64,000 nucleotides of DNA from Pseudoalteromonas ulvae UL12 (GTDB lineage: Bacteria > Pseudomonadota > Gammaproteobacteria > Enterobacterales > Alteromonadaceae), in the NCBI RefSeq assembly GCF_014925405.1, contig NZ_AQHJ01000028.1, positions 1 to 64,000 on the forward strand, read 5' to 3'. Numbering within the stretch: position 1 is the stretch's first letter; the number at the start of each line of letters is the position of its first letter. Made by a program: the position numbers and the translations under genes. This document shows, piece after piece, positions 54,905 to 64,000 of this stretch. The notes beneath the pieces were generated by a model. It was not told the DNA's origin, made no database searches, and saw only the letters and a list, made by a program, of their open reading frames with translations.

Positions 54905-57493
54905 ATGGCTGCACAAGCAAAATACCTCAAAGATTATCAACCAGTTGATTTTACTATCGATGATATTTCTCTCACTTTTGATCTGTTTGAACAATCGACT
55001 CGGGTGGTCGCCGTTTCAAAAGTTACACGATTAAATTCATCTGCGACACAGTTTGTTTTAGATGGTGTAGAGTTGACACTTGTTGAAGTTAAAATCAATG
55101 GCCAGAAAACAGAAAGTTATCAGTGCCATGCTGAGACAATGACACTGAATGTTGACGAAGATTCTTTTGAGTTAATGATTATCACCGAAATAAACCCACT
55201 TAAAAACACATCGTTGGAAGGGTTGTATTTATCGGGTGGGGCTTATTGCACCCAATGTGAAGCTGAAGGCTTTCGTAAAATTACTTACTTCCCAGATCGC
55301 CCTGATGTATTGGCAACTTATGAAGTGAAAGTGATTGCAGACCGCTCATTTCCATTTCTATTGTCTAATGGTAACAAAGTCGAAGAAGGGGAGCTTGCAG
55401 ATGGACGGCATTTCACTGTTTGGAAAGATCCATACAAGAAGCCTTGTTACCTTTTTGCATTAGTTGCTGGTGACTTTGATGTGCTCAAAGATACGTTTAT
55501 CACACAAAGTGGTCGGACAGTTGAATTAGCTTTATTTGTAGATAAAGGTAATTTAGATAAATCTGAGCATGCTATGACCTCATTGAAACAAGCAATGAAA
55601 TGGGACGAAGAGGTCTACGGTTTAGAGTATGATCTCGATATTTATATGATTGTTGCTGTTGATTTTTTCAATATGGGCGCAATGGAAAATAAAGGGCTCA
55701 ATATATTTAACAGTAAATGTGTGTTGGCTAATCAAGAAACAGCAACAGATAAAGATTACCATACCATTGAGTCAATCATAGGCCATGAATATTTTCATAA
55801 TTGGACTGGAAACCGAGTCACGTGCCGAGATTGGTTTCAATTATCTCTGAAAGAAGGGTTAACGGTATTTCGTGATCAAGAATTCAGTGCTGATTTAGGT
55901 TCACGGGCACTCAATCGTATCGCGGCAGTCAAAGTGATGAGAACCCATCAATTTGCAGAAGATTCAGGTCCGATGTCTCACCCAATCCGCCCTGAAAAAG
56001 TGATCGAAATGAATAACTTTTATACCGTTACTGTCTATGACAAAGGCGCGGAAGTGATTCGAATGATCCACACGTTACTGGGTAAAAACGGGTTTAGAGC
56101 CGGGATGGATCTTTACTTTGCACGCCATGATGGTCAAGCCGTGACCTGTAATGATTTCGTCAATGCAATGAGTGATGCATCGGGTGTGGATCTGACTCAA
56201 TTTAAACGCTGGTATAGTCAGTCGGGTACTCCTGAGCTTTCTGTCGTTGATCATTATGATGCAACGACAGCGACTTACCATTTAACGGTCAAGCAACATC
56301 ATCCATTGACTGCAGATCAAGCCAGCAAACAGAATCTACATATTCCGTTTGCGATTCAATTACTTGATGAACACGGAAAGGTGTTTGCTCTACAAAATAA
56401 TGGCCAAGCGATTTCAAATATTCTTAATTTAACAGATTCTGAACATACCTTTGTGTTTGAAGATATTTTACAAACACCGACACCTGTGTTACTTGAAGAT
56501 TTTTCAGCACCTTGTCTGCTTAATTATGATTATCAAACATCACAATTGATCACTATTGTGAAACATGCCCACAGTGAATTTTCGCGGTGGGATGCACAAC
56601 AAACCTTATTTACTCAGCTTATTAAAGGCGCGGTGTTGACTAAGCCTAATAAACTGCTCAGTGCCGATGTCGTTCAATTAATTCAAGATATCATTGTTGA
56701 TGAAAAAATTGAGAAAGAATTAAAAGCGGAGTTATTAAAACTGCCAACTTTTGAAACAATTGCCGCACAGTTTAAAACCGTACCCATTGATGACATTTTA
56801 CTCATTGTTGAGCAATTCGAATCGGAAATCGCGAGTGAGTTTTCTGAATCGTTTATTGCTCTGTATCGCCAACAAGCTGATCACGGGGCCATTTCTGCTG
56901 AAGCAGTCGGGCAGCGCGCCATTAAATCTGTGTGTTTATATTACATTGCAAAAGTAGATGTCTCAGAAGGTAATGAGTTACTTATTAATCAATTTAAATC
57001 CAACAATATGACCGATGTATTGGCTGTATTACATGCAGCGGTAGTATCGTCACACTCTTTAATGCATTCATTTTTGAGCCAGTTTGAACAAAAGTGGCAA
57101 AAAGATGTGCTGGTGATGGATAAATGGTTAGCGGTGAATGCTTTAATTAAGCAAGGTGATGTTATTAAACACATTCAACAACTGTATCAACATCCGTGTT
57201 TTGATATAGCTAATCCAAATCGTGTACGTGCTTTGGTTAATAGTTTTACGTTTTTTAATACCGCTTTTTTCCATGCTAAAGATGGTTCTGGTTATCAATT
57301 GTTAACTGATTTATTGATCCAGCTGAATGAGATCAATCCACAAAATGCCTCTCGATTGATCACTCCTTTAATGGGTTGGAAGCGTTTAGACACAGTGCGT
57401 CAAGAGTTAATTCAGTCACAATTAAAACGTTTAGTGTCGTTACCAAATTTAAGCCCTGATTTGTATGAAAAAGTCGTCAATGCATTAAAGTAA
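54905..57493 (+). CDS. pepN: Aminopeptidase N (PepN, M1 family)
   Basis: The 862-residue enzyme has the M1 motifs: GAMENKG at 258-264 and the zinc site HEYFHNWTGNR, H294-E-x2-H298, with the third ligand Glu in LKEGLTVFRDQEF. The Ig-like and helical C-terminal domains follow as in E. coli PepN. It removes N-terminal residues from peptides in the cytoplasm. ATG 54905 matches the family start. It is directly followed by a DUF2835 gene. Confidence 0.96.
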   Translation: MAAQAKYLKDYQPVDFTIDDISLTFDLFEQSTRVVAVSKVTRLNSSATQFVLDGVELTLVEVKINGQKTESYQCHAETMTLNVDEDSFELMIITEINPLKNTSLEGLYLSGGAYCTQCEAEGFRKITYFPDRPDVLATYEVKVIADRSFPFLLSNGNKVEEGELADGRHFTVWKDPYKKPCYLFALVAGDFDVLKDTFITQSGRTVELALFVDKGNLDKSEHAMTSLKQAMKWDEEVYGLEYDLDIYMIVAVDFFNMGAMENKGLNIFNSKCVLANQETATDKDYHTIESIIGHEYFHNWTGNRVTCRDWFQLSLKEGLTVFRDQEFSADLGSRALNRIAAVKVMRTHQFAEDSGPMSHPIRPEKVIEMNNFYTVTVYDKGAEVIRMIHTLLGKNGFRAGMDLYFARHDGQAVTCNDFVNAMSDASGVDLTQFKRWYSQSGTPELSVVDHYDATTATYHLTVKQHHPLTADQASKQNLHIPFAIQLLDEHGKVFALQNNGQAISNILNLTDSEHTFVFEDILQTPTPVLLEDFSAPCLLNYDYQTSQLITIVKHAHSEFSRWDAQQTLFTQLIKGAVLTKPNKLLSADVVQLIQDIIVDEKIEKELKAELLKLPTFETIAAQFKTVPIDDILLIVEQFESEIASEFSESFIALYRQQADHGAISAEAVGQRAIKSVCLYYIAKVDVSEGNELLINQFKSNNMTDVLAVLHAAVVSSHSLMHSFLSQFEQKWQKDVLVMDKWLAVNALIKQGDVIKHIQQLYQHPCFDIANPNRVRALVNSFTFFNTAFFHAKDGSGYQLLTDLLIQLNEINPQNASRLITPLMGWKRLDTVRQELIQSQLKRLVSLPNLSPDLYEKVVNALK

Positions 57494-57501
57494 CCGTGTT
57501 T

Positions 57502-57723
57502 ATGAACGAGTATTATTTTTCAGTATCAATTAGTTATGAAGAGTGCTTGCAGTTTTATCATGGGACGGTCAAATCTGTTCAAGTTATATCAGAGCAAAGA
57601 AAATCTATACGATTACCTGCGGAGAGATTTCGTCCCTTTATTTCAACGTTAGGCATTCGAGGACGCTTTAGACTACGTTTAACATCTGAAAATCAGTTTG
57701 TCAGTCTAGAAAAAATGAGTTAG
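57502..57723 (+). CDS. DUF2835 family protein
   Basis: The 73-residue protein (EYYFSVSISYEECLQFYHGTVKSV, then GRSIRLPA-like KSIRLPAERFRPFISTLGIRGRFRL) matches DUF2835, a small gammaproteobacterial family of unknown function that commonly sits after pepN. ATG 57502 is used; it is 9 bases after the pepN stop, so the two are likely cotranscribed. Confidence 0.88.
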   Translation: MNEYYFSVSISYEECLQFYHGTVKSVQVISEQRKSIRLPAERFRPFISTLGIRGRFRLRLTSENQFVSLEKMS

Positions 57724-57972
57724 AACGCAGGAAATTAACAAAAAAGACTGAATTAGTTACGTATTTGTTAAAGAAGTTTTGTGTTCTGGGCTTTTCAAGT
57801 GTATATATTAGCTGGTACGATGTCAGACCAATGTGAAGTGTACATCTTGAGAATTATAAAAATAATTTGTACCTTGCAACCTTGGAAATTACCTGTAATG
57901 ATTTCTATTGTTACAAGCACACTAAAAACAATAACTTGATCACTCTGTGACCCGTTACAAGGGGGAGATAAA

Positions 57973-60051
57973 ATGATAAAAAGACCTCTTTTTGTCAAGA
58001 ATAAGCTAGCGCTAGGAATTACAGCTGCGTGTTTGGCATTTTCTAGCCATAATGTATTAGCAGCGAGTTTTCAGCTAGGTGAATTTGATGTGACTTTCGA
58101 TTCAACATTCTCATACGGTACAAGTATGCGTGTTGAAGATCGTGATTTTGACCAAATTGGTAAAAGTAACCACCCACGTTTTGACTGGACAGGTTACAAC
58201 GCCGCCTTAAATCCAATTTACTCATCAAGCGATGTGTGGGCTCAGCAAGGTAGCTATTCAAATAATGGTGACTCTGGGAACTTAAATTTTGATAAAGGTG
58301 ATACTTTTTCACAATTATTAAAAGGCACGCATGAGCTAAACATACGCAAAGACAATTATGGTTTCTTTACTCGTTTCATGTATTTTTATGATATGGAATT
58401 GATGGATGGTGATCGCGCTTACATAAACCCTACTTCGGGAACGCAAGTTGACCCATGTTCTGACAAGAAAGCCAAAGAGCAAGTGTGTGCGGACTTACGT
58501 TTACTCGATGCATTTGTTTATGCTGATTTTGATTTAAATGATGGAGAAAATCCACTTTCTATCAGACTCGGTCAACAAGTTGTAAACTGGGGTGAAAGCT
58601 CACTCATAACACACGGTATCAGTGTTAACCCAGTCGATATCGATCGTTTGAAAGCTCCAGGTGCTGAAGTAAAAGAAGCTTATATTCCAGTTGGAATGCT
58701 TTGGGCTTCATTGGGCATCACAGAAAATTTAACGCTAGAAGCGTATTATCAATACGAATGGCACGAAACCAGATTGCCTGTTGCTGGCACCTATTTTTCG
58801 ACTAATGATTTCGGAGCTGTGAATGGGTATCAGAACAATGTTCAACTAGGTTTTACCTCTAACCCAGATATTGATCTTGCTCACCTGACAACAAACCTCA
58901 ATTCTCTTTATGGGCAATGGGGTTCTGTGTTACAAGCGCAGGGTCTTGATCCTCAAAGTGTAGAAGCGCAAGCGATGCTTGCGAATATGTACCTAGCTTA
59001 CCCAACAAAAGTCGCGCTTAGAGGTAAAGGTGATGCAGGGATTAAAGAACCAAAAGATTCGGGTCAATTTGGTATTAAATTAGGCTGGTTTGCACCAGAG
59101 CTTAATGACACTGAATTTGCACTGTATTACATCAATTATCACAGTAATCGTCCGCTAATATCTGGACAAGCTTCAGATTTTACCCAAGCATCTATTGCTA
59201 AAGATTTAGCAATGATTGCATCGACAGCTATCACTGAAGATAATATCACTCAGCTTGGAGCGTTTACTAAAGGCGTTTTAGAATACCCTGAAGATATTAA
59301 ACTTTATGGTTTGAGCTTTAATACTGCAATTGGTGAAACAGCATTTTCTGGTGAATTTTCTTACAGAGAAGATGAGCCTCTTCAAATCGATGATGTTGAA
59401 TTACTGTATGCGGGTATGGCTGAGCAGTTAGCTGTTGCAGGTATTCGCCCTGATTTTGCACAAATATCTCAGATTGATACCGTTGCACCAGGCTCAATTG
59501 CCCAAGGTTATGTTACATCAGATACGATGCAGCTTCAGTTTACGGCCGCACATTTATTTGGGCCATCTTTGGGAGCTGACAGCTGGGCTGTATTGGGTGA
59601 AGTAGGCGGTGTCACAATTAGTGATATGCCAAGTTATGATGAAATGCGCTTAAATGTTGCAGGTACAGGGCGCAGTGGCACTATGGTTGGTGTTGAAGGC
59701 CAAGACTATACGCTTTTACATCAAGCACTTTCAAATGGTCCAGAAACCAATCCTTTCCCTTCAGCATCTGCTTGGGGTTATCGCTTAATTGCTAAAGGTG
59801 AATATAACAATTTATTTTCAGGTGTAAATTTTGTACCTAAAGTTGTTTTCTCTCACGACGTAAATGGTATTACGCCAGATCCAATGTATCTATTTATTGA
59901 AGACCGCAAATCACTTGGTCTTAATATGAATTTCAACTACCAAAACGCATGGTCAGTTGATTTTAGTTACAACACGTTCTGGGGCGGCGGTCAAACTAAC
60001 AATTTCTCTGATCGCGATTACGTTTCTTTCAACATTAAATATTCTATCTAA
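57973..60051 (+). CDS. DUF1302 family outer-membrane-type protein
   Basis: The 692-residue protein has a signal peptide (LALGITAACLAFSSHNVLA) and a mature part of alternating beta strands. It has the DUF1302 features: FDVTFDSTFSYGTSMRVEDRD at the start, IRLGQQVVNWGESSLITHGISVNPVD near residue 200, a FGIKLGWFAPELNDTEFALYY strand, and a C-terminal strand ending VSFNIKYSI with hydrophobic-alternating residues as in outer-membrane barrels. Transport role is inferred from fold and neighbours. ATG 57973 follows AGGGGGAG. First gene of a four-gene envelope cluster. Confidence 0.88.
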   Translation: MIKRPLFVKNKLALGITAACLAFSSHNVLAASFQLGEFDVTFDSTFSYGTSMRVEDRDFDQIGKSNHPRFDWTGYNAALNPIYSSSDVWAQQGSYSNNGDSGNLNFDKGDTFSQLLKGTHELNIRKDNYGFFTRFMYFYDMELMDGDRAYINPTSGTQVDPCSDKKAKEQVCADLRLLDAFVYADFDLNDGENPLSIRLGQQVVNWGESSLITHGISVNPVDIDRLKAPGAEVKEAYIPVGMLWASLGITENLTLEAYYQYEWHETRLPVAGTYFSTNDFGAVNGYQNNVQLGFTSNPDIDLAHLTTNLNSLYGQWGSVLQAQGLDPQSVEAQAMLANMYLAYPTKVALRGKGDAGIKEPKDSGQFGIKLGWFAPELNDTEFALYYINYHSNRPLISGQASDFTQASIAKDLAMIASTAITEDNITQLGAFTKGVLEYPEDIKLYGLSFNTAIGETAFSGEFSYREDEPLQIDDVELLYAGMAEQLAVAGIRPDFAQISQIDTVAPGSIAQGYVTSDTMQLQFTAAHLFGPSLGADSWAVLGEVGGVTISDMPSYDEMRLNVAGTGRSGTMVGVEGQDYTLLHQALSNGPETNPFPSASAWGYRLIAKGEYNNLFSGVNFVPKVVFSHDVNGITPDPMYLFIEDRKSLGLNMNFNYQNAWSVDFSYNTFWGGGQTNNFSDRDYVSFNIKYSI

Positions 60052-60061
60052 GGGTATAAAT

Positions 60062-61429
60062 ATGATTAAAAAACCTACCCTAATTGCGGTGGCATTATGT
60101 GGGTTATTTGCCACAAGTTCTGCATTAGCAAAGCTTACACCTGAAGAAGCGGCAAGATTAGGCGCTGATTTGACTCCTTTAGGAGCTGAAAAAGCGGGTA
60201 ATGCGGATGGGTCAATACCTGTATGGGATGGTGGTTTAGTTAAATCGCCAGATAACTATCAAGTTGGTATGCATCACCCAGACCCTTTTGCTGATGATAA
60301 AGTCGAATTTACGATAACTAAAACGAATTTAGAACAGTTCAAGTCATTACTTTCTCCTGGTCAGATTGCGATGTTCGATACGTACCCTGATACATTCAAA
60401 ATGAATGTGTATCAAACTCGTCGAAGCGCTTCTTATCCGCAGTTTATTTATGACGCCACTAAAAAGTATTCTATTAACGCTGAATTAGTAGAAGAAGGGA
60501 ATGGAATTAAAAATACTGCAATCGGTATTCCATTTCCAATTCCAAAAACAGGCTTAGAAGTTATTTGGAATCATATTCTTCGTTATCGCGGGCTATCAAT
60601 TCAACGTTATGGTGGCCAAGCAGCTCCAACTGCTTCAGGTTCATATAATATGGTTGGATTTGATGAGAAGTTATTAGTTAAATACTCTGAACAAGATGCG
60701 ACTCCTGAGTCATTACAGGCGTCGAATATTTTATTCAAATTCAAGCAATCAGTCACAGAGCCTGCTCGTTTAGCAGGAACAGCGCTGTTAGTGCATGAAA
60801 CAATGGATCAAATACTCACACCACGTCAGGCTTGGACATACAATACTGGTCAACGCCGTGTTCGTCGTGCACCAAACGTAGCGTATGATGCACCAGGCAC
60901 TGCGTCAGATAGTTTACGTACAACCGATGACTTCGATATGTTTAATGGTTCGCCAAACCGTTACACGTGGGAGCTAAAAGGTAAGCAAGAGCTTTATATT
61001 CCTTATAACAGCTACAAACTGCATAGCGATGCGCTGAAATATGATGACATTTTAATGGCCGGTCATATTAATCCAGAGCACGTACGTTATGAAAAACATC
61101 GTGTATGGGTTGTTGAAGCGAATCTTAAAGACAGCACACGTCATATCTATAAAAAGCGTGTATTTTATATAGATGAAGACAGCTGGCAGATCCATATTGC
61201 CGATTTGTACGACAATCGTGATCAGCTCTATCGTGTCGCAATGGCACATGGTGTGAATTATTATGAAGTGCCAACTCATTGGAGTACTTTAGATGTCTAC
61301 CATGACTTAAATTCACGACGTTATCTTGCTATCGGTTTAGATAATGAAGAGCGTATGTATGACTTTTCACAGTCATTCAACGATAATGAATTTACGTCAA
61401 ACGCCCTTCGTAGAGAAGGTCTTAGATAA
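60062..61429 (+). CDS. DUF1329 family protein (LolA/LolB-like fold)
   Basis: The 455-residue protein has a signal peptide (KPTLIAVALCGLFATSSALA) and the DUF1329 pattern: LTPEEAARLGADLTPLGAEKAGNADGSIPVWDGG at the mature start, and WTYNTGQRRVRRAPNVAYDAPG and WELKGKQELYIPYNSYKL in the second half. Family members are periplasmic with a LolB-like half-barrel, a fold that binds lipid moieties. ATG 60062 is 10 bases after DUF1302. The pair DUF1302-DUF1329 recurs with an RND transporter in many gammaproteobacteria. A terminator hairpin follows. Confidence 0.9.
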   Translation: MIKKPTLIAVALCGLFATSSALAKLTPEEAARLGADLTPLGAEKAGNADGSIPVWDGGLVKSPDNYQVGMHHPDPFADDKVEFTITKTNLEQFKSLLSPGQIAMFDTYPDTFKMNVYQTRRSASYPQFIYDATKKYSINAELVEEGNGIKNTAIGIPFPIPKTGLEVIWNHILRYRGLSIQRYGGQAAPTASGSYNMVGFDEKLLVKYSEQDATPESLQASNILFKFKQSVTEPARLAGTALLVHETMDQILTPRQAWTYNTGQRRVRRAPNVAYDAPGTASDSLRTTDDFDMFNGSPNRYTWELKGKQELYIPYNSYKLHSDALKYDDILMAGHINPEHVRYEKHRVWVVEANLKDSTRHIYKKRVFYIDEDSWQIHIADLYDNRDQLYRVAMAHGVNYYEVPTHWSTLDVYHDLNSRRYLAIGLDNEERMYDFSQSFNDNEFTSNALRREGLR

Positions 61430-61434
61430 ACTCT

Positions 61435-61459
61435 ACGGCCCTTACGGGCCGTTTTTTTT
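61435..61459 (+). terminator. Terminator hairpin inside the envelope cluster
   Basis: ACGGCCC (61435-61441), loop TTAC, GGGCCGT (61446-61452), followed by eight T residues counting the last of the stem. It lies between the DUF1329 gene and the YCF48 gene, with only 16 bases to the next ATG. It should separate high expression of DUF1302-DUF1329 from lower read-through into YCF48-RND. Confidence 0.9.
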
Positions 61460-61474
61460 GGTAAGTATTAAATT

Positions 61475-62470
61475 ATGAAGTTACTGTTGTGTACTCTCTT
61501 TTTATTGGGGTCCTTCTCTTCGTTAGCTGAGCCTATGCAGCCTCAAGCTGCAATCATGGCGAAAAAAGCCAGTCAGACTTTATTAACCGATATCGTCAAT
61601 CATGGTCAGGGGCTTGTTGCTGTAGGGAAGTACGGCAATATATTAACGAGTAAAGATGCCATTAATTGGCAGCAGGCTCAGGTGCCTGTCAATGTATTAT
61701 TAACATCGGTTTTTTTTATTGACGATCAATTAGGCTGGGCAACAGGCCATGATGCAACAATTTTACACTCGCAAGATGGTGGCTTAACTTGGCAGCTTCA
61801 AAATTATCAACCAGAAGTAGATAAACCATTGTTAGATATTTTGTTTTTTGATAACAAAAATGGCATAGCAATTGGTGCGTATGGGCTTTTTTATCGAACA
61901 ACTGATGCAGGTCAAACCTGGCAATCCGAATTTCAGTCAACGTTACTTTATGATGAAGACGTCGAGTTCTTAGAAGAATTAAAGCAAAGTGATAACGATG
62001 CTTATTTAAATGAAATCAATGCCATCTTGCCACATCTTAACCAAGTCACTTTTTATCAAGGAAAGCTGCTGATGGTCGGTGAGTTAGGCTTGATTGCCAC
62101 AAGCGAAGATTTAGGTAAAACGTGGCAACGTTTAGAAGAAATTTATCCGGGTTCATTTTTTGATATTAAAGTATTGAACAATGGCCAATGGCTAGTCGCT
62201 GGATTACGCGGGAATGTATTTTTTAGTGAAGATGAAGGTGTGAATTGGTTGACAATTGATACCCAAAGCCAATCGACGGTTAATCAAATTTTAGTCACCG
62301 AAACAGGTGCTTTATTAAGTGCGAACAATGGGGTTTACCTTCATTTTGAAAATAAAGAAATAGTTAAAAAGCAGCATGCAGATGGTAAAGCACTCCTTTC
62401 TGCGGTTAAACATAATAAAACCATTGTTTTTGCAAGTGAAGTGGGTATTCAAGTCCAGGAGTCGAAGTAA
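61475..62470 (+). CDS. Secreted YCF48/BNR-type beta-propeller protein
   Basis: The 331-residue protein has a signal peptide (LLLCTLFLLGSFSSLAEP) and propeller repeats of YCF48/BNR type: GQGLVAVGKYGNILTSKDAINW, QLGWATGHDATILHSQDGGLTWQ, NGIAIGAYGLFYRTTDAGQTWQ, GELGLIATSEDLGKTWQ and GLRGNVFFSEDEGVNW. It is a periplasmic scaffold-like protein; YCF48 itself is a photosystem II assembly factor, which cannot apply here. The stop directly abuts the ATG of the RND gene, so the two are tightly coupled. Confidence 0.88.
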   Translation: MKLLLCTLFLLGSFSSLAEPMQPQAAIMAKKASQTLLTDIVNHGQGLVAVGKYGNILTSKDAINWQQAQVPVNVLLTSVFFIDDQLGWATGHDATILHSQDGGLTWQLQNYQPEVDKPLLDILFFDNKNGIAIGAYGLFYRTTDAGQTWQSEFQSTLLYDEDVEFLEELKQSDNDAYLNEINAILPHLNQVTFYQGKLLMVGELGLIATSEDLGKTWQRLEEIYPGSFFDIKVLNNGQWLVAGLRGNVFFSEDEGVNWLTIDTQSQSTVNQILVTETGALLSANNGVYLHFENKEIVKKQHADGKALLSAVKHNKTIVFASEVGIQVQESK

Positions 62471-64000
62471 ATGGAAACGTTTTTAACCCGAATTGAAGCA
62501 CTGGTATTTCGCCATCGTTTATCTGTGTTATTACTTTTTATCATCACCACTTGTTATTTAGTATTTCAAGCAAGCCAAATCAAGCTTGATGCCTCTTTTA
62601 ATAAAAATATACCTTTAAATCATGAGTATATGAAAGTCTACACTAAACATGAAAAGCAGTTTGGTGGGGCCAATAGTATCTTAATCTCAGTGTGTGATGC
62701 GCGTGGCGATATTTTTAACCCTGAGTTTTTTACGCAATTAAAATCAGTTCATGATCAATTATATTTTATTCCGGGTGTAAATCGTCCTTTAGTGCAATCA
62801 ATCTTTGCGCCAAGTGCTCGTTTTGTTGAGGTCGTTGAAGATGGTTTTGCTGGCGGGCCGATCATTCCAGCTAATTTTCAGCCTGATCAACAAGGTTTAG
62901 CGAAAGTTAAACAAAACATTGAAAAGGCAAACATTGTCGGACGTATGGTCGCCAGTGACTATTCATGTGCTATGGTTTCAACACAATTAATGGAAGTTGA
63001 CCCCACAACGCAAGAAAAGCTCGATACATTGGCACTGGCTGCGAAACTCGAATCAGAAATTCGTGAACAATTTTCGACTGATAATGTGTCTATCCACATT
63101 ATTGGTTTTGCAAAAATGGCTGGTGACATTGCTGATGGCGCCAAAGGCGTTGTGTTATTTTTCTTGATTGCAATTGCCTTTACCTTTGTTATGGTCTGGA
63201 TTTTTTGCAAGAGCCTGACTTTAACTATTTTACCTGTAGCATGTTCATTAATCGCGGTTGTTTGGCAACTTGGTTTATTATCACAATTGGGTTTTGGTCT
63301 TGATCCCATGTCGATTTTAGTGCCATTTTTAGTCTTTGCCATTGGCGTAAGTCATGGTGTGCAAATGATCAATGCGATCAGTAAAAAAGTGCATGAAGGT
63401 TTTTCTAGCAAAATTGCTGCTGAGTCGAGTTTTAGAAGTTTGTTGATCCCAGGGGGTATCGCATTACTATCTGATACTGTGGGCTTTTTAACCCTTTTAT
63501 CAATCGATATAGGCATCATCCGCGAACTTGCTATCACAGCGAGTTTAGGGGTTGCGGTAATTATTTTTACAAACTTATTGCTTCTTCCTGTTTTAGCTTC
63601 TTTTTTAAGTGATCGTAAAATTGCATCAGGGCAGCCACAAAAAGATTCTTTTGCTGGCTTAAGAGAGATACTGGTCAAAGCAACGGATAAAAATGTTGCG
63701 AAAGTGATCATTTTGATTAGCGCCGTTTTATTTGGGCTCGGTTTTTGGCAAGCGCAAAACATGCGAATTGGTGACTTACATGCCGGTGCGCCTTCTTTAC
63801 ATCAAGATGCACGGTACAACCAAGATACCTTCTTAATTACCGATAGATACAGTATTTCAGTGGATATTTTGAAAGTCATCGTAGAAGCGCCGCCAGAAGC
63901 ATGTACTTTCCACGATATGATGAGCCGTATTGATCGTTTTCAATGGAAAATGGAAAACATAGACGGGGTTCAGTCGATTATCTCCCTCAATTCTGTTTCT
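62471..64000 (+). CDS. MMPL/RND superfamily transporter, partial (runs off window)
   Basis: It starts at ATG 62471 immediately after the upstream stop and stays open to the window end (510 codons). The first helix is LSVLLLFIITTCYLVFQASQIKLD. A large periplasmic loop follows to about residue 215, then helices VVLFFLIAIAFTFVMVWIFC, LTILPVACSLIAVVWQLGLL and SILVPFLVFAIGVSHGVQMINAI. Two further helices follow, and the second periplasmic loop begins near 425. This is the MMPL-type RND layout, as in HpnN and MmpL lipid exporters. With its DUF1302, DUF1329 and YCF48 partners it likely moves a hydrophobic compound across the envelope. Confidence 0.9.
   Translation, partial: METFLTRIEALVFRHRLSVLLLFIITTCYLVFQASQIKLDASFNKNIPLNHEYMKVYTKHEKQFGGANSILISVCDARGDIFNPEFFTQLKSVHDQLYFIPGVNRPLVQSIFAPSARFVEVVEDGFAGGPIIPANFQPDQQGLAKVKQNIEKANIVGRMVASDYSCAMVSTQLMEVDPTTQEKLDTLALAAKLESEIREQFSTDNVSIHIIGFAKMAGDIADGAKGVVLFFLIAIAFTFVMVWIFCKSLTLTILPVACSLIAVVWQLGLLSQLGFGLDPMSILVPFLVFAIGVSHGVQMINAISKKVHEGFSSKIAAESSFRSLLIPGGIALLSDTVGFLTLLSIDIGIIRELAITASLGVAVIIFTNLLLLPVLASFLSDRKIASGQPQKDSFAGLREILVKATDKNVAKVIILISAVLFGLGFWQAQNMRIGDLHAGAPSLHQDARYNQDTFLITDRYSISVDILKVIVEAPPEACTFHDMMSRIDRFQWKMENIDGVQSIISLNSVS

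Overview
The window looks like the chromosome of a marine, low-to-moderate G+C gammaproteobacterium of the Alteromonadales, most likely Pseudoalteromonas. This rests on gene content and order: tusDCBE-yccA, msrC-proQ-prc-nhaC-pepN, a GntR-regulated prpB-prpC-acnD-prpF operon, a mesX-mesD methionine synthase pair, a GH20 chitobiase-type enzyme and a poly-HAMP chemoreceptor. The genus is inferred, not proven.

Positions 1 to about 6.9 kb are part of a chromosomal integron cassette array without its integrase. Promoterless or self-promoted small genes (DUF4262, two unknown proteins, a GNAT acetyltransferase, a frameshifted zinc-ribbon gene, a YefM-YoeB toxin-antitoxin pair, a lipoprotein, an SRPBCC protein) are all in + orientation and are separated by imperfect-palindromic attC sites. 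Two near-identical IS110-family elements sit at the same position inside two attC sites. Upstream of each transposase is a foldable non-coding segment that looks like a bridge RNA. Its internal loop carries two short blocks matching both halves of the attC target.

From 7 to 16 kb come secreted hydrolases: a PI-PLC-like protein, then an operon of a phospholipase C/P1-nuclease-like protein, a parvulin-type isomerase and a membrane-anchored protein. These are followed by a TauE/SafE transporter and, behind a candidate MetJ operator, the folate-independent methionine synthase pair mesX-mesD. From 16 to 26 kb the region is patchy: an S9 peptidase, a 1.4 kb gene-poor stretch with a transposase remnant, a broken kdgK-like kinase fused onto the start of a GH20 hexosaminidase, several small accessory genes, a frameshifted DUF1203 gene, and short repeats that link this part to the end of the cassette array.

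From 27 to 39 kb are an RND efflux pair, a YdjM-like protein, a 1171-residue chemoreceptor with about eleven HAMP-like units, and small proteins and lipoproteins. From 39 to 46 kb is the 2-methylcitrate cycle operon for propionate use, headed by a GntR regulator. Its promoter lies between two identical perfect 12-bp palindromes. From 46 to 57.7 kb lies core genome: nudB, the tus sulfur relay, yccA, two identical tandem tRNA-Ser(UGA) genes, msrC, proQ, prc, nhaC, pepN and a DUF2835 gene.

From 58 kb to the edge is a four-gene envelope cluster (DUF1302 outer-membrane-type protein, DUF1329 LolB-like protein, YCF48-type propeller, MMPL/RND transporter) that looks like a trans-envelope export or lipid transport system. 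A terminator hairpin sits inside it. The last gene runs off the window.
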